Shown here in pieces: positions 7,921 through 16,264 of a DNA stretch of 36,039 nucleotides (the stretch's first letter is position 1; the number at the start of each line of letters is the position of its first letter). Origin of the DNA: Candidatus Bathyarchaeota archaeon (GTDB taxonomy: Archaea; Thermoproteota; Bathyarchaeia; Bathyarchaeales; DTEX01); contig JAGTQB010000014.1 in assembly GCA_018396995.1 (NCBI GenBank), forward strand, positions 1 through 36,039, given 5' to 3'. The notes under the pieces were generated by a model, which was given only the letters and a program-made list of their open reading frames with translations, made no database searches and had not been told where the DNA came from. Position numbers and translations under genes: made by a program.

Positions 7921-7945
7921 TTATGGATGGATAATCCATCCATAA
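7921..7945. promoter_or_regulatory. 12+1+12 perfect inverted repeat, candidate operator
   Basis: TTATGGATGGAT (7921-7932), one A, then the exact complement ATCCATCCATAA (7934-7945). Each arm contains a GGATGGAT-like direct repeat. It starts 3 bases after the TATA-like box and covers the expected transcription start, the usual position of an archaeal repressor operator. It could control uptake of the substrate handled by the following two genes. No regulator gene is adjacent. Confidence 0.6.
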
Positions 7946-7972
7946 CGGAAATTCCAGAAGGAAGAATCATCT

Positions 7973-8461
7973 ATGTCGCCTGAAAAAGGCAATTATTCAA
8001 AGACTCGTTTAATCTCCGAGACAGCGCTTTTCTCCGCGTTAAGCGGTGTAGGTGCCATGATTCCTGTTCCAAGCCTGGTTGGCTCAGTGGCTTTAGACTC
8101 CTTTCCAGGATATTTCATAGCCCTTTGGAGAGGCTCCTTAAGTGGTGCTTTAGTTTGCGCCATTGGGCATTTACTTTCTGCATGGAGGGCGAGTTTTCCT
8201 CTGGGTTATTTGCATGTTCCAGTAGCGCTGCTGATGGCGTTGGTGGGAGCCACAACCGCAGCAGTAAAGAGAAAAATAGGTGTGATTGCTGGTTTAACCG
8301 CTGGAATCTCTATAAACACTGCAGGAGTTGTTCTCGCCGTGCCCACTATGGGATGGGGAATCTTACCGATCTTTACACCAATTCTATTTGTAGCTTCTTT
8401 AATTAATGCAGCAATAGCAGGAATAATCTATGAAGCCATAAAAAGAATCATGAAAAGTTAA
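7973..8461 (+). CDS. ECF-type transporter S component, candidate alpha-ribazole transporter (CblT-like)
   Basis: A 162-residue integral membrane protein with about five to six helices, Gly/Ala-rich loops and a basic C-terminus (EAIKRIMKS), in the style of vitamin-binding S components of energy-coupling factor transporters. The start ATG at 7973 follows AAGGAAG. The next gene, 30 bases downstream on the same strand, is an AIR-synthase-like protein. In Firmicutes the alpha-ribazole transporter CblT is paired with the AIR-synthase-like kinase CblS, so the same job is proposed here by context. The shared EcfA/EcfT energising subunits are not in the window. Thiamine-precursor or other vitamin uptake remains possible. 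Confidence 0.6.
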   Translation: MSPEKGNYSKTRLISETALFSALSGVGAMIPVPSLVGSVALDSFPGYFIALWRGSLSGALVCAIGHLLSAWRASFPLGYLHVPVALLMALVGATTAAVKRKIGVIAGLTAGISINTAGVVLAVPTMGWGILPIFTPILFVASLINAAIAGIIYEAIKRIMKS

Positions 8462-8491
8462 AGTTAGAGTTTTCATGTTAAGTGAGCAATT

Positions 8492-9280
8492 ATGCTCCGA
8501 AAAATAAGCAATGAAAATTCGTCTTCCATATTTTCATATAGGGACGTGTTAATTAAACCATTATCAGACGACAAGTTTCTAGTTGTAGGCTGTGATTCTT
8601 CAGGATCCGTGGGTCCGAAGCCTGAGGACTTGATCAGAGTTAGCGGTGAGGTTCTTGGAAAATTCATTGTAAGAACAGCTCTTATGGAGATCCTAGCCGT
8701 AAGAGCAAAACCGTTATGCATTGCATGTGGTTTAGGGGTAGAGCCAAAACCTACCGGAGCTAGCATCCTTAGAGGCATAAAAAGAGAAATGAGAAAGGTG
8801 GGGTTAAATCCAAAGTGTGACCTAGTTATTAGCACGGAAAAGAATTTCAGCACCATTCAGACTGGAATTGGTGTCGCCGCTATTGGGCTCGTTGAGAAAA
8901 GCGAGCTGCTTATAGGAAAATGTGAAAAAGGTGACACGGTGATAGGAATAGGTTTACCTTCAGTAGGAATGGAAGTCATTGAAAATGAACGGAAAAACGC
9001 GATAGCTGACCTTGAGGACCTACTTAAGTTGTTATCTATGACACCGTTAGGTTTTGTACACGCAATAATACCCGTAGGTTCAAAAGGGATAGGCTATGAA
9101 GTCAATGTTCTTGCTAAGGAATCAAAGTTAAAGTTAAGATTTCGTGAGCAAGTGCCAGTGAATCTAGATAAATCCGCTGGGCCGAGTACAGTTATATTAG
9201 CCGCTATTAAAGAAGACTATTATAGAACATTAAAATCATTATTTAAAAAGCCGATATATGAGGTAGCAACTTTAATTTAA
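8492..9280 (+). CDS. AIR synthase-related (PurM/ThiL-like) protein, candidate alpha-ribazole kinase (CblS-like)
   Basis: A 262-residue protein of the PurM/ThiL/SelD fold superfamily. Supporting segments are VVGCDSSGSVGPKP (an early metal/ATP Asp region), VRTALMEILAVRAKPLCIA (the dimer/ATP helix with the ALMEILA pattern) and IGVAAIGLV. It is shorter than PurM and lacks the canonical ThiL and PurM signatures, so it is not an obvious purine or thiamine enzyme. It follows the ECF S component in an apparent operon (ATG at 8492, GTGAG upstream). CblS, which phosphorylates alpha-ribazole in some Firmicutes, belongs to this AIR-synthase-related group, and CblS-like function is inferred. A dedicated nucleoside kinase would let the cell salvage the lower base of cobamides used with MtrH. 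Confidence 0.55.
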   Translation: MLRKISNENSSSIFSYRDVLIKPLSDDKFLVVGCDSSGSVGPKPEDLIRVSGEVLGKFIVRTALMEILAVRAKPLCIACGLGVEPKPTGASILRGIKREMRKVGLNPKCDLVISTEKNFSTIQTGIGVAAIGLVEKSELLIGKCEKGDTVIGIGLPSVGMEVIENERKNAIADLEDLLKLLSMTPLGFVHAIIPVGSKGIGYEVNVLAKESKLKLRFREQVPVNLDKSAGPSTVILAAIKEDYYRTLKSLFKKPIYEVATLI

Positions 9281-9417
9281 AATTTGTTCGCTTTTAAACG
9301 GAATAGAATTGTTTAGGAGGAAGTCGTTTAGTTCCAGTATAAAATGGGGACAGATTTTCTATAAAGATTTTTATTAAAGTAAATGAGCGCAATTATTTAT
9401 AAGTTGTATTTGTCGAA

Positions 9418-11127
9418 TTGGTGAGGCTTACTGATTTGAGGAGCGATATCGTTAAGTTTGGTGTTGAAAGAGCCCCACATAGGGCTATATGGAAGTGTCT
9501 AGGAGTTACAGATGAAGATTTCAACAAGCCATTTATCGGTATAGCGAATAGTTTCACAGAGCTTGTTCCTGGGCACATGCACCTAGATAAGCTTGTGGAA
9601 TATGTTAAGGCAGGTATTAGAGCTGCTGGCGGAGTCCCATTTGAATTCAACACAATCGCGATATGTGATGGTTTAGCCATGGGCCATAAGGGTATGCATT
9701 ACTCGCTTCCCTCTAGGGAGATAATAGCTGATTCAATTGAGGTTATGGCTGAAGCATACAATTTCGATGGGCTGGTTCTATTAACAAACTGCGATAAAAT
9801 AACGCCTGGCATGATTATGGCCGCTGCCAGACTGGATATTCCGGCGATAGTTGTAACTGGTGGACCAATGCTTTCTGGCAGGTACGGGCGTAGGCTTATT
9901 GATGTTACAGCGATATTTGAGGCTATAGGCGAATACTCTTCTGGAAAAATGAGTCTGGAGGAGTTGAGGAACCTTGAAGAATATGCGTTTCCAAGCTGCG
10001 GCTCATGTAACGGAATGTACACGGCTAATACGATGGCATGTATAGCTGAGGCTATGGGTCTATCCCTCCCTGGCTGTGCAACTGCCCTGGCAGTTTCATC
10101 TAAGAAAGCCAGAATAGCTAAGAGAAGCGGGGAAAGAATTGTAGAGATGGTTAAGGAAGATCTTAAGCCAAGCATTATTCTGAAAAGAGAAGCATTTGAG
10201 AACGCTATAGTGGTTGATGCAGCTTTAGGCGGATCAACAAACGCTGTCCTCCACTTAAAGGCTATAGCAGAAGAGGTTGGCGTAGATCTTCCATTGGAAG
10301 TCTTTGATAAGGTTTCTAGAAGTGTTCCACATATATGCGATATGAGACCAAGTGGCCCCCATGATATGGAGGATCTTGATGCAGCTGGCGGGATACCAGC
10401 AGTTATGAGTATCCTCCGCGATAAGATCCACTTAGATGCTCTTACAGTTACTGGTAAAAGCGTCGGCGAAAACATTAAGGATGCTAAGGTTTACGACTGG
10501 GAGGTTATTAAGCCCCCCTCAAACCCAGTCCATAGGGAAGGTGGAATAGCAATTCTTTTTGGAAACCTTGCTCCTAGAGGAGCCGTCACAAAAGTTACGG
10601 CGATATCACCAAAAGCGCTCGTATTTAAAGGCCCGGCTAGAGTATTTGATTCAGAGGAGGAGGCGATGAAGGCCATCTTGAATAAAGACATTAATCCCGG
10701 TGATGTAATCGTCATCAGGTATGAAGGACCTAAGGGGGGACCTGGGATGCGCGAGATGCTCTCACCAACGGCGGCCATAGTTGGGATGGGGCTGAGCGAG
10801 TCCGTGGCGATGGTTACTGATGGACGTTTTTCAGGAGCGACGAGGGGCCCATGTATTGGACATGTTTCACCAGAGGCTGCTCAAGGTGGGCCCATAGCTG
10901 CGCTTAGGGATGGAGATATAATATACATTGATGTTCCTGGTAGGAAATTAAACGCCGAGCTCAGCGATGATGAGATTAATAGGCGTCTCAAGTCATGGAA
11001 GCCTAAGCCGCCAAGAATATTTAAGGGATATTTAAGGAGATACTGGTATTTTGTGCACTCGGCTGATAGAGGTGGCGTATTAGGGCGCCAGCCACAATTC
11101 TCAGAGCTGGAGGTGAACAACAGTTGA
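9418..11127 (+). CDS. ilvD: Dihydroxy-acid dehydratase
   Basis: A 569-residue IlvD, which dehydrates 2,3-dihydroxy-isovalerate and dihydroxy-methylvalerate in valine and isoleucine synthesis. Motifs are [10 protein letters not shown] (C125), [15 protein letters not shown] (C194 and C197), [10 protein letters not shown], and [20 protein letters not shown]. The first region reads [10 protein letters not shown] without the extra Cys of [2Fe-2S] enzymes, so an oxygen-sensitive [4Fe-4S] form is likely. The start is uncertain: TTG at 9418, GTG at 9421, or TTG at 9436 (just before [10 protein letters not shown], with GGTGAGG upstream). A TATA-like TTTATAAG lies at 9396-9403. The 3' end overlaps the ACT-domain gene, placing amino-acid regulation in the same operon. 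Confidence 0.95.
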   Translation: MVRLTDLRSDIVKFGVERAPHRAIWKCLGVTDEDFNKPFIGIANSFTELVPGHMHLDKLVEYVKAGIRAAGGVPFEFNTIAICDGLAMGHKGMHYSLPSREIIADSIEVMAEAYNFDGLVLLTNCDKITPGMIMAAARLDIPAIVVTGGPMLSGRYGRRLIDVTAIFEAIGEYSSGKMSLEELRNLEEYAFPSCGSCNGMYTANTMACIAEAMGLSLPGCATALAVSSKKARIAKRSGERIVEMVKEDLKPSIILKREAFENAIVVDAALGGSTNAVLHLKAIAEEVGVDLPLEVFDKVSRSVPHICDMRPSGPHDMEDLDAAGGIPAVMSILRDKIHLDALTVTGKSVGENIKDAKVYDWEVIKPPSNPVHREGGIAILFGNLAPRGAVTKVTAISPKALVFKGPARVFDSEEEAMKAILNKDINPGDVIVIRYEGPKGGPGMREMLSPTAAIVGMGLSESVAMVTDGRFSGATRGPCIGHVSPEAAQGGPIAALRDGDIIYIDVPGRKLNAELSDDEINRRLKSWKPKPPRIFKGYLRRYWYFVHSADRGGVLGRQPQFSELEVNNS

Positions 11128-11600
11128 AGTTTAGCCTAACCTTAGCCCTTCCCGATAAACCCGGCCAGCTACTAAGAGCACTTGAGCCAATAGCTAAGAA
11201 CGGTGGTAACATAATATCTATAATTCATGAGAGGGATAGACCCATCGAAGGTTATGTTCCAGTAAGTTTAATAGTGGATTTCATATCCTATCAGAGTTTC
11301 AAGAAAACCATTGAGGATTTAGTTAGTCTCGGCATATCTATTTTGCGGTCAGAAGAGGTGATTGAGCGGCGTAGGCTTGTATTCATTTTGGTTGGAGGCA
11401 TGGACGTTAAGAGAGTTATTGAGTCTAGGCTTGGGGGCGTAGATTTAATAAATATTGAGGCTACCATGTCAAAGACGGGTGGCACTTCAATTAAATTAGA
11501 AGTTGAAGTACCAGCCAATGAAGCTGAGAGGGTTATTGAGGAGCTTAAAAAAGTTACTAGCGAGCAGGGTGCCCTACTAATCCCATCAATAGAAGTATGA
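11124..11600 (+). CDS. ACT-domain protein, predicted allosteric regulator of homoserine dehydrogenase
   Basis: A 158-residue protein opening with an ACT domain (residues 1 to about 75: [20 protein letters not shown], then [12 protein letters not shown]), followed by a second, more divergent ACT-like beta-alpha region ending [16 protein letters not shown] domains bind amino acids. The archaeal family next to homoserine dehydrogenase is known as a predicted regulator of that enzyme, and the gene order here matches. The TTG start at 11124 shares bases with the ilvD stop (TTGA), and a perfect GGAGGTGA site lies 7 bases upstream, which decides the start. Feedback by threonine or isoleucine is plausible but not shown. 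Confidence 0.8.
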   Translation: MKFSLTLALPDKPGQLLRALEPIAKNGGNIISIIHERDRPIEGYVPVSLIVDFISYQSFKKTIEDLVSLGISILRSEEVIERRRLVFILVGGMDVKRVIESRLGGVDLINIEATMSKTGGTSIKLEVEVPANEAERVIEELKKVTSEQGALLIPSIEV

Positions 11601-11616
11601 GATTGAGGGTTTAGCT

Positions 11617-12609
11617 ATGAGACTTGCAATTATCGGTTTCGGTTTCCTCGGGAGAAATTTATTGAAGATAATTTGGGAAAAAATGTCCCTCATTAGGGAA
11701 ATCGACAAGGACTTTCTTATCGTTGGGGCGGCGAACAGTAAGGGCTATATTTATAACGGGGATGGCTTAAATGTGGAGAGACTAATTACCACAAAAGACA
11801 TTTCGAAACTCTCGGGGTTCAGGGCTGAGCCAGCCCTCAACTTAATTAAAAATGACTTATGCGACATTATTGTCGAGGCAACGCCGACAAATATTAATGA
11901 TGGTGAGCCGGGATTAACCCATATTAGACTCGCGTTAAGCAAAGGTATACATGTTATTACCCCGAATAAGGGCCCCCTTGTCCTAGCCTTTAGGGAGCTA
12001 ACGGAGCTGGCTAAAAAGAATGATTGCGACCTCCTATATGAGGGGGCTGTCGCTGGAGCAATCCCAATATTCTCGCTTGTCAGAGAGTGCTTGCAGGGTG
12101 ACAAAATAATTAGGTTATATGGAATATTGAACGGCACAACGAACTATATCCTCTCAAGGATGTTCTTTGAGGAGATAAGCTTTGAAATAGCCCTTAAAGA
12201 GGCCCAGGAGAAAGGTATTGCGGAAAGAGATCCGTCTTACGATGTTGATGGTATAGACGCTGCCTGTAAAATTGTTATTCTCTCAAATGCGCTCATGGGG
12301 CGAGATGTAAAGATTAATGATGTTGAGAGGGTTAGCATACGTGGCATAACCCAAGAGGCGATAAGCCTAGCTAAAAAGGCGAATTATGCAATAAAATTGA
12401 TTGGAACGATAAATAAGAGACTTGAGGTTGCGCCGAAGCTCATTCCAATAAACCATCCATTATGCGTGCATGGAACCTTAAACGCAATACACCTTGAAAC
12501 AGACTTAGCAAGAGAAATAACATTAGTGGGCTATGGAGCTGGGAAAGAAACCATTTCAGCAATACTAAATGACATAATAACCGTGTTGAAAAGGAGGACG
12601 CGAAAATGA
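11617..12609 (+). CDS. hom: Homoserine dehydrogenase
   Basis: A 330-residue monofunctional enzyme that reduces aspartate semialdehyde to homoserine with NAD(P)H. It has an N-terminal Rossmann motif GFGFLG (7-12), the VITPNKGPL segment with a conserved Lys, YEGAVAGAIPIF, and the signature GILNGTTNYILSRM with DPSYDVDGIDAA after it. It has no C-terminal ACT domain, matching the separate ACT protein encoded 16 bases upstream. The ATG follows GAGGG at 7 bases. With IlvD it gives a threonine/isoleucine/valine-oriented operon. No aspartokinase is visible. Confidence 0.93.
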   Translation: MRLAIIGFGFLGRNLLKIIWEKMSLIREIDKDFLIVGAANSKGYIYNGDGLNVERLITTKDISKLSGFRAEPALNLIKNDLCDIIVEATPTNINDGEPGLTHIRLALSKGIHVITPNKGPLVLAFRELTELAKKNDCDLLYEGAVAGAIPIFSLVRECLQGDKIIRLYGILNGTTNYILSRMFFEEISFEIALKEAQEKGIAERDPSYDVDGIDAACKIVILSNALMGRDVKINDVERVSIRGITQEAISLAKKANYAIKLIGTINKRLEVAPKLIPINHPLCVHGTLNAIHLETDLAREITLVGYGAGKETISAILNDIITVLKRRTRK

Positions 12610-12611
12610 TG

Positions 12612-12630
12612 GTGCTAGCAACTTTAGCAC
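12612..12630 (+). terminator. Hairpin after the ilvD-ACT-hom operon
   Basis: GTGCTA (12612-12617) pairs with TAGCAC (12625-12630) around a 7-base loop, three bases after the hom stop. Pyrimidine- and T-rich runs follow at about 12672-12694. This is a plausible terminator region before the polyferredoxin gene. Confidence 0.4.
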
Positions 12631-12723
12631 TAACACCTATTCAATCACAAGTAGCATAAAATTGGCGTAAAGTTCTTATTTTTCTTCATTTCTTAGTAGT
12701 TAAAATATGTCTTTGGCGGGCTG

Positions 12724-13620
12724 ATGGATTTGCCAGTTAAGCTGATTAAAAATGAGGATTCTTCTTCCCTCCTACTTGAAAGGATTATGTATACCAAGCG
12801 TTATACGCTCTTTCTTGACAGGAATAGGTGTGTTGGTTGCGAGCTCTGCGAGATAGCGTGCCCGAAGGAGGCAATTAAAGTTATTAAGCCATCCGAGTTC
12901 AAGGAGATGGAAGAGCCGCCAAAAAAGATAACCGCAACGGTCTCTGAGGATAAATGCAACTTCTGTGGTATATGCTCTGAAATATGTATATTTGGAGCCT
13001 TTAAGCAGAGCGTGGATGGGAAAGACTTTATTCCAGTGCTTGAGAGCGAAAGTTTTCCGAGAATAATCCATGAAGTTAAAATTGATGAGAGTAAATGTCC
13101 TCCAGGGTGCCGAATATGTGAGGAAGCTTGCCCATTACACCTCATAAATGTCAAATTTGACTCTGAGAGAAAAGTTATTAAGGTTGATGTTGATAGTGAA
13201 CATTGCCCCGGCTGTCGAATATGTGAAGCTAAATGCCCATATAACGCAATACATACAAGGAAAATAATCACTGGAGTCATAAAAATTAATGTAGATTTAT
13301 GCCCTGAAGGGTGTCGCTACTGTGTTGATGCTTGCCCGATACCAGATGTTTTATCTATTGCCGATGACGGGAAAGTTAGGGTTAATGAATCATTCTGTGT
13401 TTATTGTGGGGCATGCAAAAAAGCTTGTCCAGTTAATGGCGCCATAGAGCTCAAGAGAATCTCCTTCTATCATGCTCCAGTTAAATCAGGAGCTTGGAAT
13501 AAAGCATTAGAGAAGTTAACATCAACATTAGATATGAGTAAGGAGCTACGGAGCAAATCATTCCTTAAAGCTTATGACTCAGTTAAAAGATTGCATATGG
13601 GGGGTAAGACTAAGAGATGA
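12724..13620 (+). CDS. Polyferredoxin with six [4Fe-4S] motifs
   Basis: A 298-residue soluble polyferredoxin. Cysteine quartets are at 36/39/42/46, 78/81/84/88, 125/129/132/136, 161/164/167/171, 193/197/200/204 and 225/228/231/235. The third and fifth use the CxxxCxxCxxxC form (CPPGCRIC and CPEGCRYC), the rest CxxCxxCxxxC. There is no signal peptide or membrane helix. It overlaps the HdrA-MvhD gene by four bases (ATGA), so the two are translationally coupled, and it probably carries electrons to or from HdrA. MvhB-type polyferredoxins do this beside the F420-nonreducing hydrogenase in methanogens, but no hydrogenase gene is present here. The last ~50 residues are cluster-free. Confidence 0.88.
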   Translation: MDLPVKLIKNEDSSSLLLERIMYTKRYTLFLDRNRCVGCELCEIACPKEAIKVIKPSEFKEMEEPPKKITATVSEDKCNFCGICSEICIFGAFKQSVDGKDFIPVLESESFPRIIHEVKIDESKCPPGCRICEEACPLHLINVKFDSERKVIKVDVDSEHCPGCRICEAKCPYNAIHTRKIITGVIKINVDLCPEGCRYCVDACPIPDVLSIADDGKVRVNESFCVYCGACKKACPVNGAIELKRISFYHAPVKSGAWNKALEKLTSTLDMSKELRSKSFLKAYDSVKRLHMGGKTKR

Positions 13621-16055
13621 GCGTTAAATCTAATGTAGAAGATATTAGGATAGGCGTCTTCGTCTGCCACTGCGGTCTAAATATTGCTGGTGTGGTAAAC
13701 GTTAAGGAAGTGACGGAGTATGCGCGTACATTACCAAACGTTGTCTTCGCTATAGATAACAGGTACACGTGCTCAGATCCTGGTCAGGAAGAGATTAAGG
13801 ATGCTATAAAGAAATATAATCTTAACCGTGTTGTCGTAGCGGCATGCTCCCCCAGGATGCATGAATTCACCTTTAGGAGAACCATTGCCGAAGCTGGCTT
13901 AAATCCATATCTTCTAGAAATGGCTAATATAAGGGAACATTGTTCATGGGCCCACCCGAGCCACCCGAAGGAGGCAACCGAGAAGGCTAAAGAACTGATT
14001 AAGATGGCGGTTGCTAAGGCTAGGCTCCTAGCACCGTTAGAGCCAATAAAGGTTCCAGTTACATCAACAGCTCTTGTCATAGGTGGCGGGATAGCTGGCA
14101 TAAATGCCGCCCTAGAGTTAGCTGAAATGGGCTTCAAAGTCTATTTGCTTGAGAAGAAGGAGAGCATAGGCGGGCACATGGCACAGCTAGACAAAACATT
14201 CCCAACACTTGACTGCTCAATCTGCATTGAGGGGCCAAAAATGGTTGATGTAGCCAGACACCCAAACATCGAGATAATCTCATTCGCCGATCTAGTGAAA
14301 GTTGATGGCTATATTGGAAACTTTACTGTAAAGATTAGGAAGAACCCGCGGTATGTGCTTGAGGATAAGTGCACTGGCTGTGGTGAATGCGTTGCTGTAT
14401 GTCCAATCGAGTATCCTAATGATTGGGACATGAACCTAGGTGTTAGGAAAGCCATATCAGTGCCATTTCCACAGGCTGTTCCATTGGTCTATAGAATAAA
14501 CCGAGACTATTGCATAGAATGTTATAAATGTGTTGACGCTTGCGGTCCGCGCCAGGCAATAGATTTTGATCAGAAGCCTGAGGAGATAGAGCTCAAGGTT
14601 GGCGCAATAGTTGTTGCGACAGGATATGACATATATCTTCCTGAAGAGGGTAACTTATATGGGTATGGAAAGTACACTAATGTGATAACTAGCCTAGAGT
14701 TCGAGAGGCTAATTTTGGCTGCTGGTCCAACTGGCGGTCATGTTATTAGGGCATCTGATGGCAAACGGCCGAAGAGTGTAGTTTTCATACAGTGTGTCGG
14801 TTCAAGGGATGTAAACAAATACCCGTACTGCTCAAACTTCTGCTGCATGTACACGTTAAAGCATACTATTCAATTAAAGGAGCATTATGGAGCAGATATC
14901 GACGTCTATGTATTTTATATGGATCTACGAAGCCACTTCAAGGGATATGAGGAATTCTATCAGAGGGCTAGGGAGATGGGCGTAAACTTCATTAGGGGTA
15001 GGGTAACGAGGATAGAGGAGGATCCGAAGACAAAGAACCTCATAGTATACGCTGAGGACACGTTTCTTGGAGAGCCAATAACATTGGAGGCAGAAATGGT
15101 TGTTCTTGCAACAGCAGCTATTCCGACCAAGGGCTCAGAGGAGATTGCGAGGCTCTTGAATATACCGAGGGGGACGGATGGCTTCTTTCTCGAAAGCCAT
15201 CCGAAGCTAAAGCCATTGGACACGCCTGTTGATGGAATCTTCCTGGCAGGAGCCTGCCAGGGGCCGAAAGATATTCCATATAGCGTTGCACAGGGCTGTG
15301 GTGCGGCTGCAAGGGCTGCTACAATACTCTCAAAGCCCTATGTTACAATTGAACCAATAGTAGCTGTTGTTGACTCAGATAAGTGTAGGAATACTAAAGT
15401 TAAGTGTGGTATATGTGCAATGAAGTGTCCTTATGGTGCGATCACCGCGGATCCTGGTAAACCAGCGGTTGTTACGCCAGCTAAATGTCATGGTTGTGGG
15501 ACATGTGCCGCTGAGTGCCCAGCTGATGCTATAACCCAGATGCACTTCACAGATGCGCAAATACTTGCTCAGATAGATGCAGCGCTGGAGGAGAATCCTG
15601 AGGATAAAATCCTGGGTATATGCTGCAACTGGTGCGCTTATGCTGGCGCTGACTTAGCGGGGACAAGCCGGTTTGAGTATCCACCAAATATAAGGATGGT
15701 TAGGGTGATGTGCTCTGGACGCGTTGATAGAGACTTCGTGTTATATGCGCTTAAAAAAGGTGCTGGAATGATTTTGATAGGAGCGTGCCATCCATACGAC
15801 TGCCACTACATAGATGGTAACCTTAAGATGAGGGTTAGGATGGAGGCGTTGCAAAAAGCCCTTGAGAAGTTGGGCATGACGCCAGATAGGCTGAGAATTG
15901 AGTATGTCTCAGCGGCTGAGGGCATTAAGTTCGCTCAAATAGTGAAGGAGATGACGTCTAAGCTGAAGGAGCTGGGTCGAGAGAGAATAAAGGCTGAGAA
16001 CGAAAAGCTCCGCCCACACATAGAACGTATGCTAAGTAGAAAATCAGCGGCCTAA
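13617..16055 (+). CDS. hdrA: HdrA-MvhD fusion, flavin-bifurcating heterodisulfide reductase-type subunit
   Basis: An 812-residue fusion. The N-terminal HdrA domain has CHCG (17-20), the FAD Rossmann motif GGGIAG (156-161), the GGHMAQLDKTFPTLDCSIC segment (185-203), and ferredoxin clusters at C252-C255-C258-C262 and near C299-C309. Two further clusters lie at C590-C597-C600-C604 and C624-C627-C630-C634. From about 665 an MvhD/FrhD-type delta domain follows, with C669, C670, C673, C699, C724 and C729. HdrA bifurcates electrons at its FAD, and MvhD delivers them from an oxidoreductase such as a hydrogenase or formate dehydrogenase. The methanogen HdrA2 is a similar fusion. Partner HdrB and HdrC are absent from the window. 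Confidence 0.92.
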   Translation: MSVKSNVEDIRIGVFVCHCGLNIAGVVNVKEVTEYARTLPNVVFAIDNRYTCSDPGQEEIKDAIKKYNLNRVVVAACSPRMHEFTFRRTIAEAGLNPYLLEMANIREHCSWAHPSHPKEATEKAKELIKMAVAKARLLAPLEPIKVPVTSTALVIGGGIAGINAALELAEMGFKVYLLEKKESIGGHMAQLDKTFPTLDCSICIEGPKMVDVARHPNIEIISFADLVKVDGYIGNFTVKIRKNPRYVLEDKCTGCGECVAVCPIEYPNDWDMNLGVRKAISVPFPQAVPLVYRINRDYCIECYKCVDACGPRQAIDFDQKPEEIELKVGAIVVATGYDIYLPEEGNLYGYGKYTNVITSLEFERLILAAGPTGGHVIRASDGKRPKSVVFIQCVGSRDVNKYPYCSNFCCMYTLKHTIQLKEHYGADIDVYVFYMDLRSHFKGYEEFYQRAREMGVNFIRGRVTRIEEDPKTKNLIVYAEDTFLGEPITLEAEMVVLATAAIPTKGSEEIARLLNIPRGTDGFFLESHPKLKPLDTPVDGIFLAGACQGPKDIPYSVAQGCGAAARAATILSKPYVTIEPIVAVVDSDKCRNTKVKCGICAMKCPYGAITADPGKPAVVTPAKCHGCGTCAAECPADAITQMHFTDAQILAQIDAALEENPEDKILGICCNWCAYAGADLAGTSRFEYPPNIRMVRVMCSGRVDRDFVLYALKKGAGMILIGACHPYDCHYIDGNLKMRVRMEALQKALEKLGMTPDRLRIEYVSAAEGIKFAQIVKEMTSKLKELGRERIKAENEKLRPHIERMLSRKSAA

Positions 16056-16129
16056 AAGAAAATCGCTGTACCATCGCTTACTACTCTCCCAATCTTTTAA
16101 CCTACAGCACCATTAGAGCCTCTCCTCTG

Positions 16130-16229
16130 ACAGCGAGAGCTATAGCCTCCGCCCTAACCCTCAGTGTTTGAGAGCTATTTTGTTGATGCTTTTGTATCCA
16201 CTCTAAGAAAAAATAACTAGAAATATTAG
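16130..16229 (-). other. Possible remnant open frame in the HdrA/transaldolase spacer
   Basis: The spacer 16056-16264 contains, on the minus strand, an open stretch reading LEWIQKHQQ, then SQTLRVRAEAIALAVRGEAL, ending in a TAG. The Ala/Arg/Glu-rich helical composition looks coding, but no start codon or ribosome site is present and the frame is closed by a stop upstream. It may be a leftover of a lost gene, possibly another mobile-element protein, and its identity is unknown. Confidence 0.25.
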
Positions 16230-16264
16230 TCTAATACTGGAATTTATGAAGAAAATGTTATTAG

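Noticed and set aside
9699-10475. Long antisense open frame (258 codons) inside ilvD
   Set aside because: It mirrors the conserved IlvD codons, has no ribosome site or recognisable domain, and similar antisense shadows occur over many genes here.
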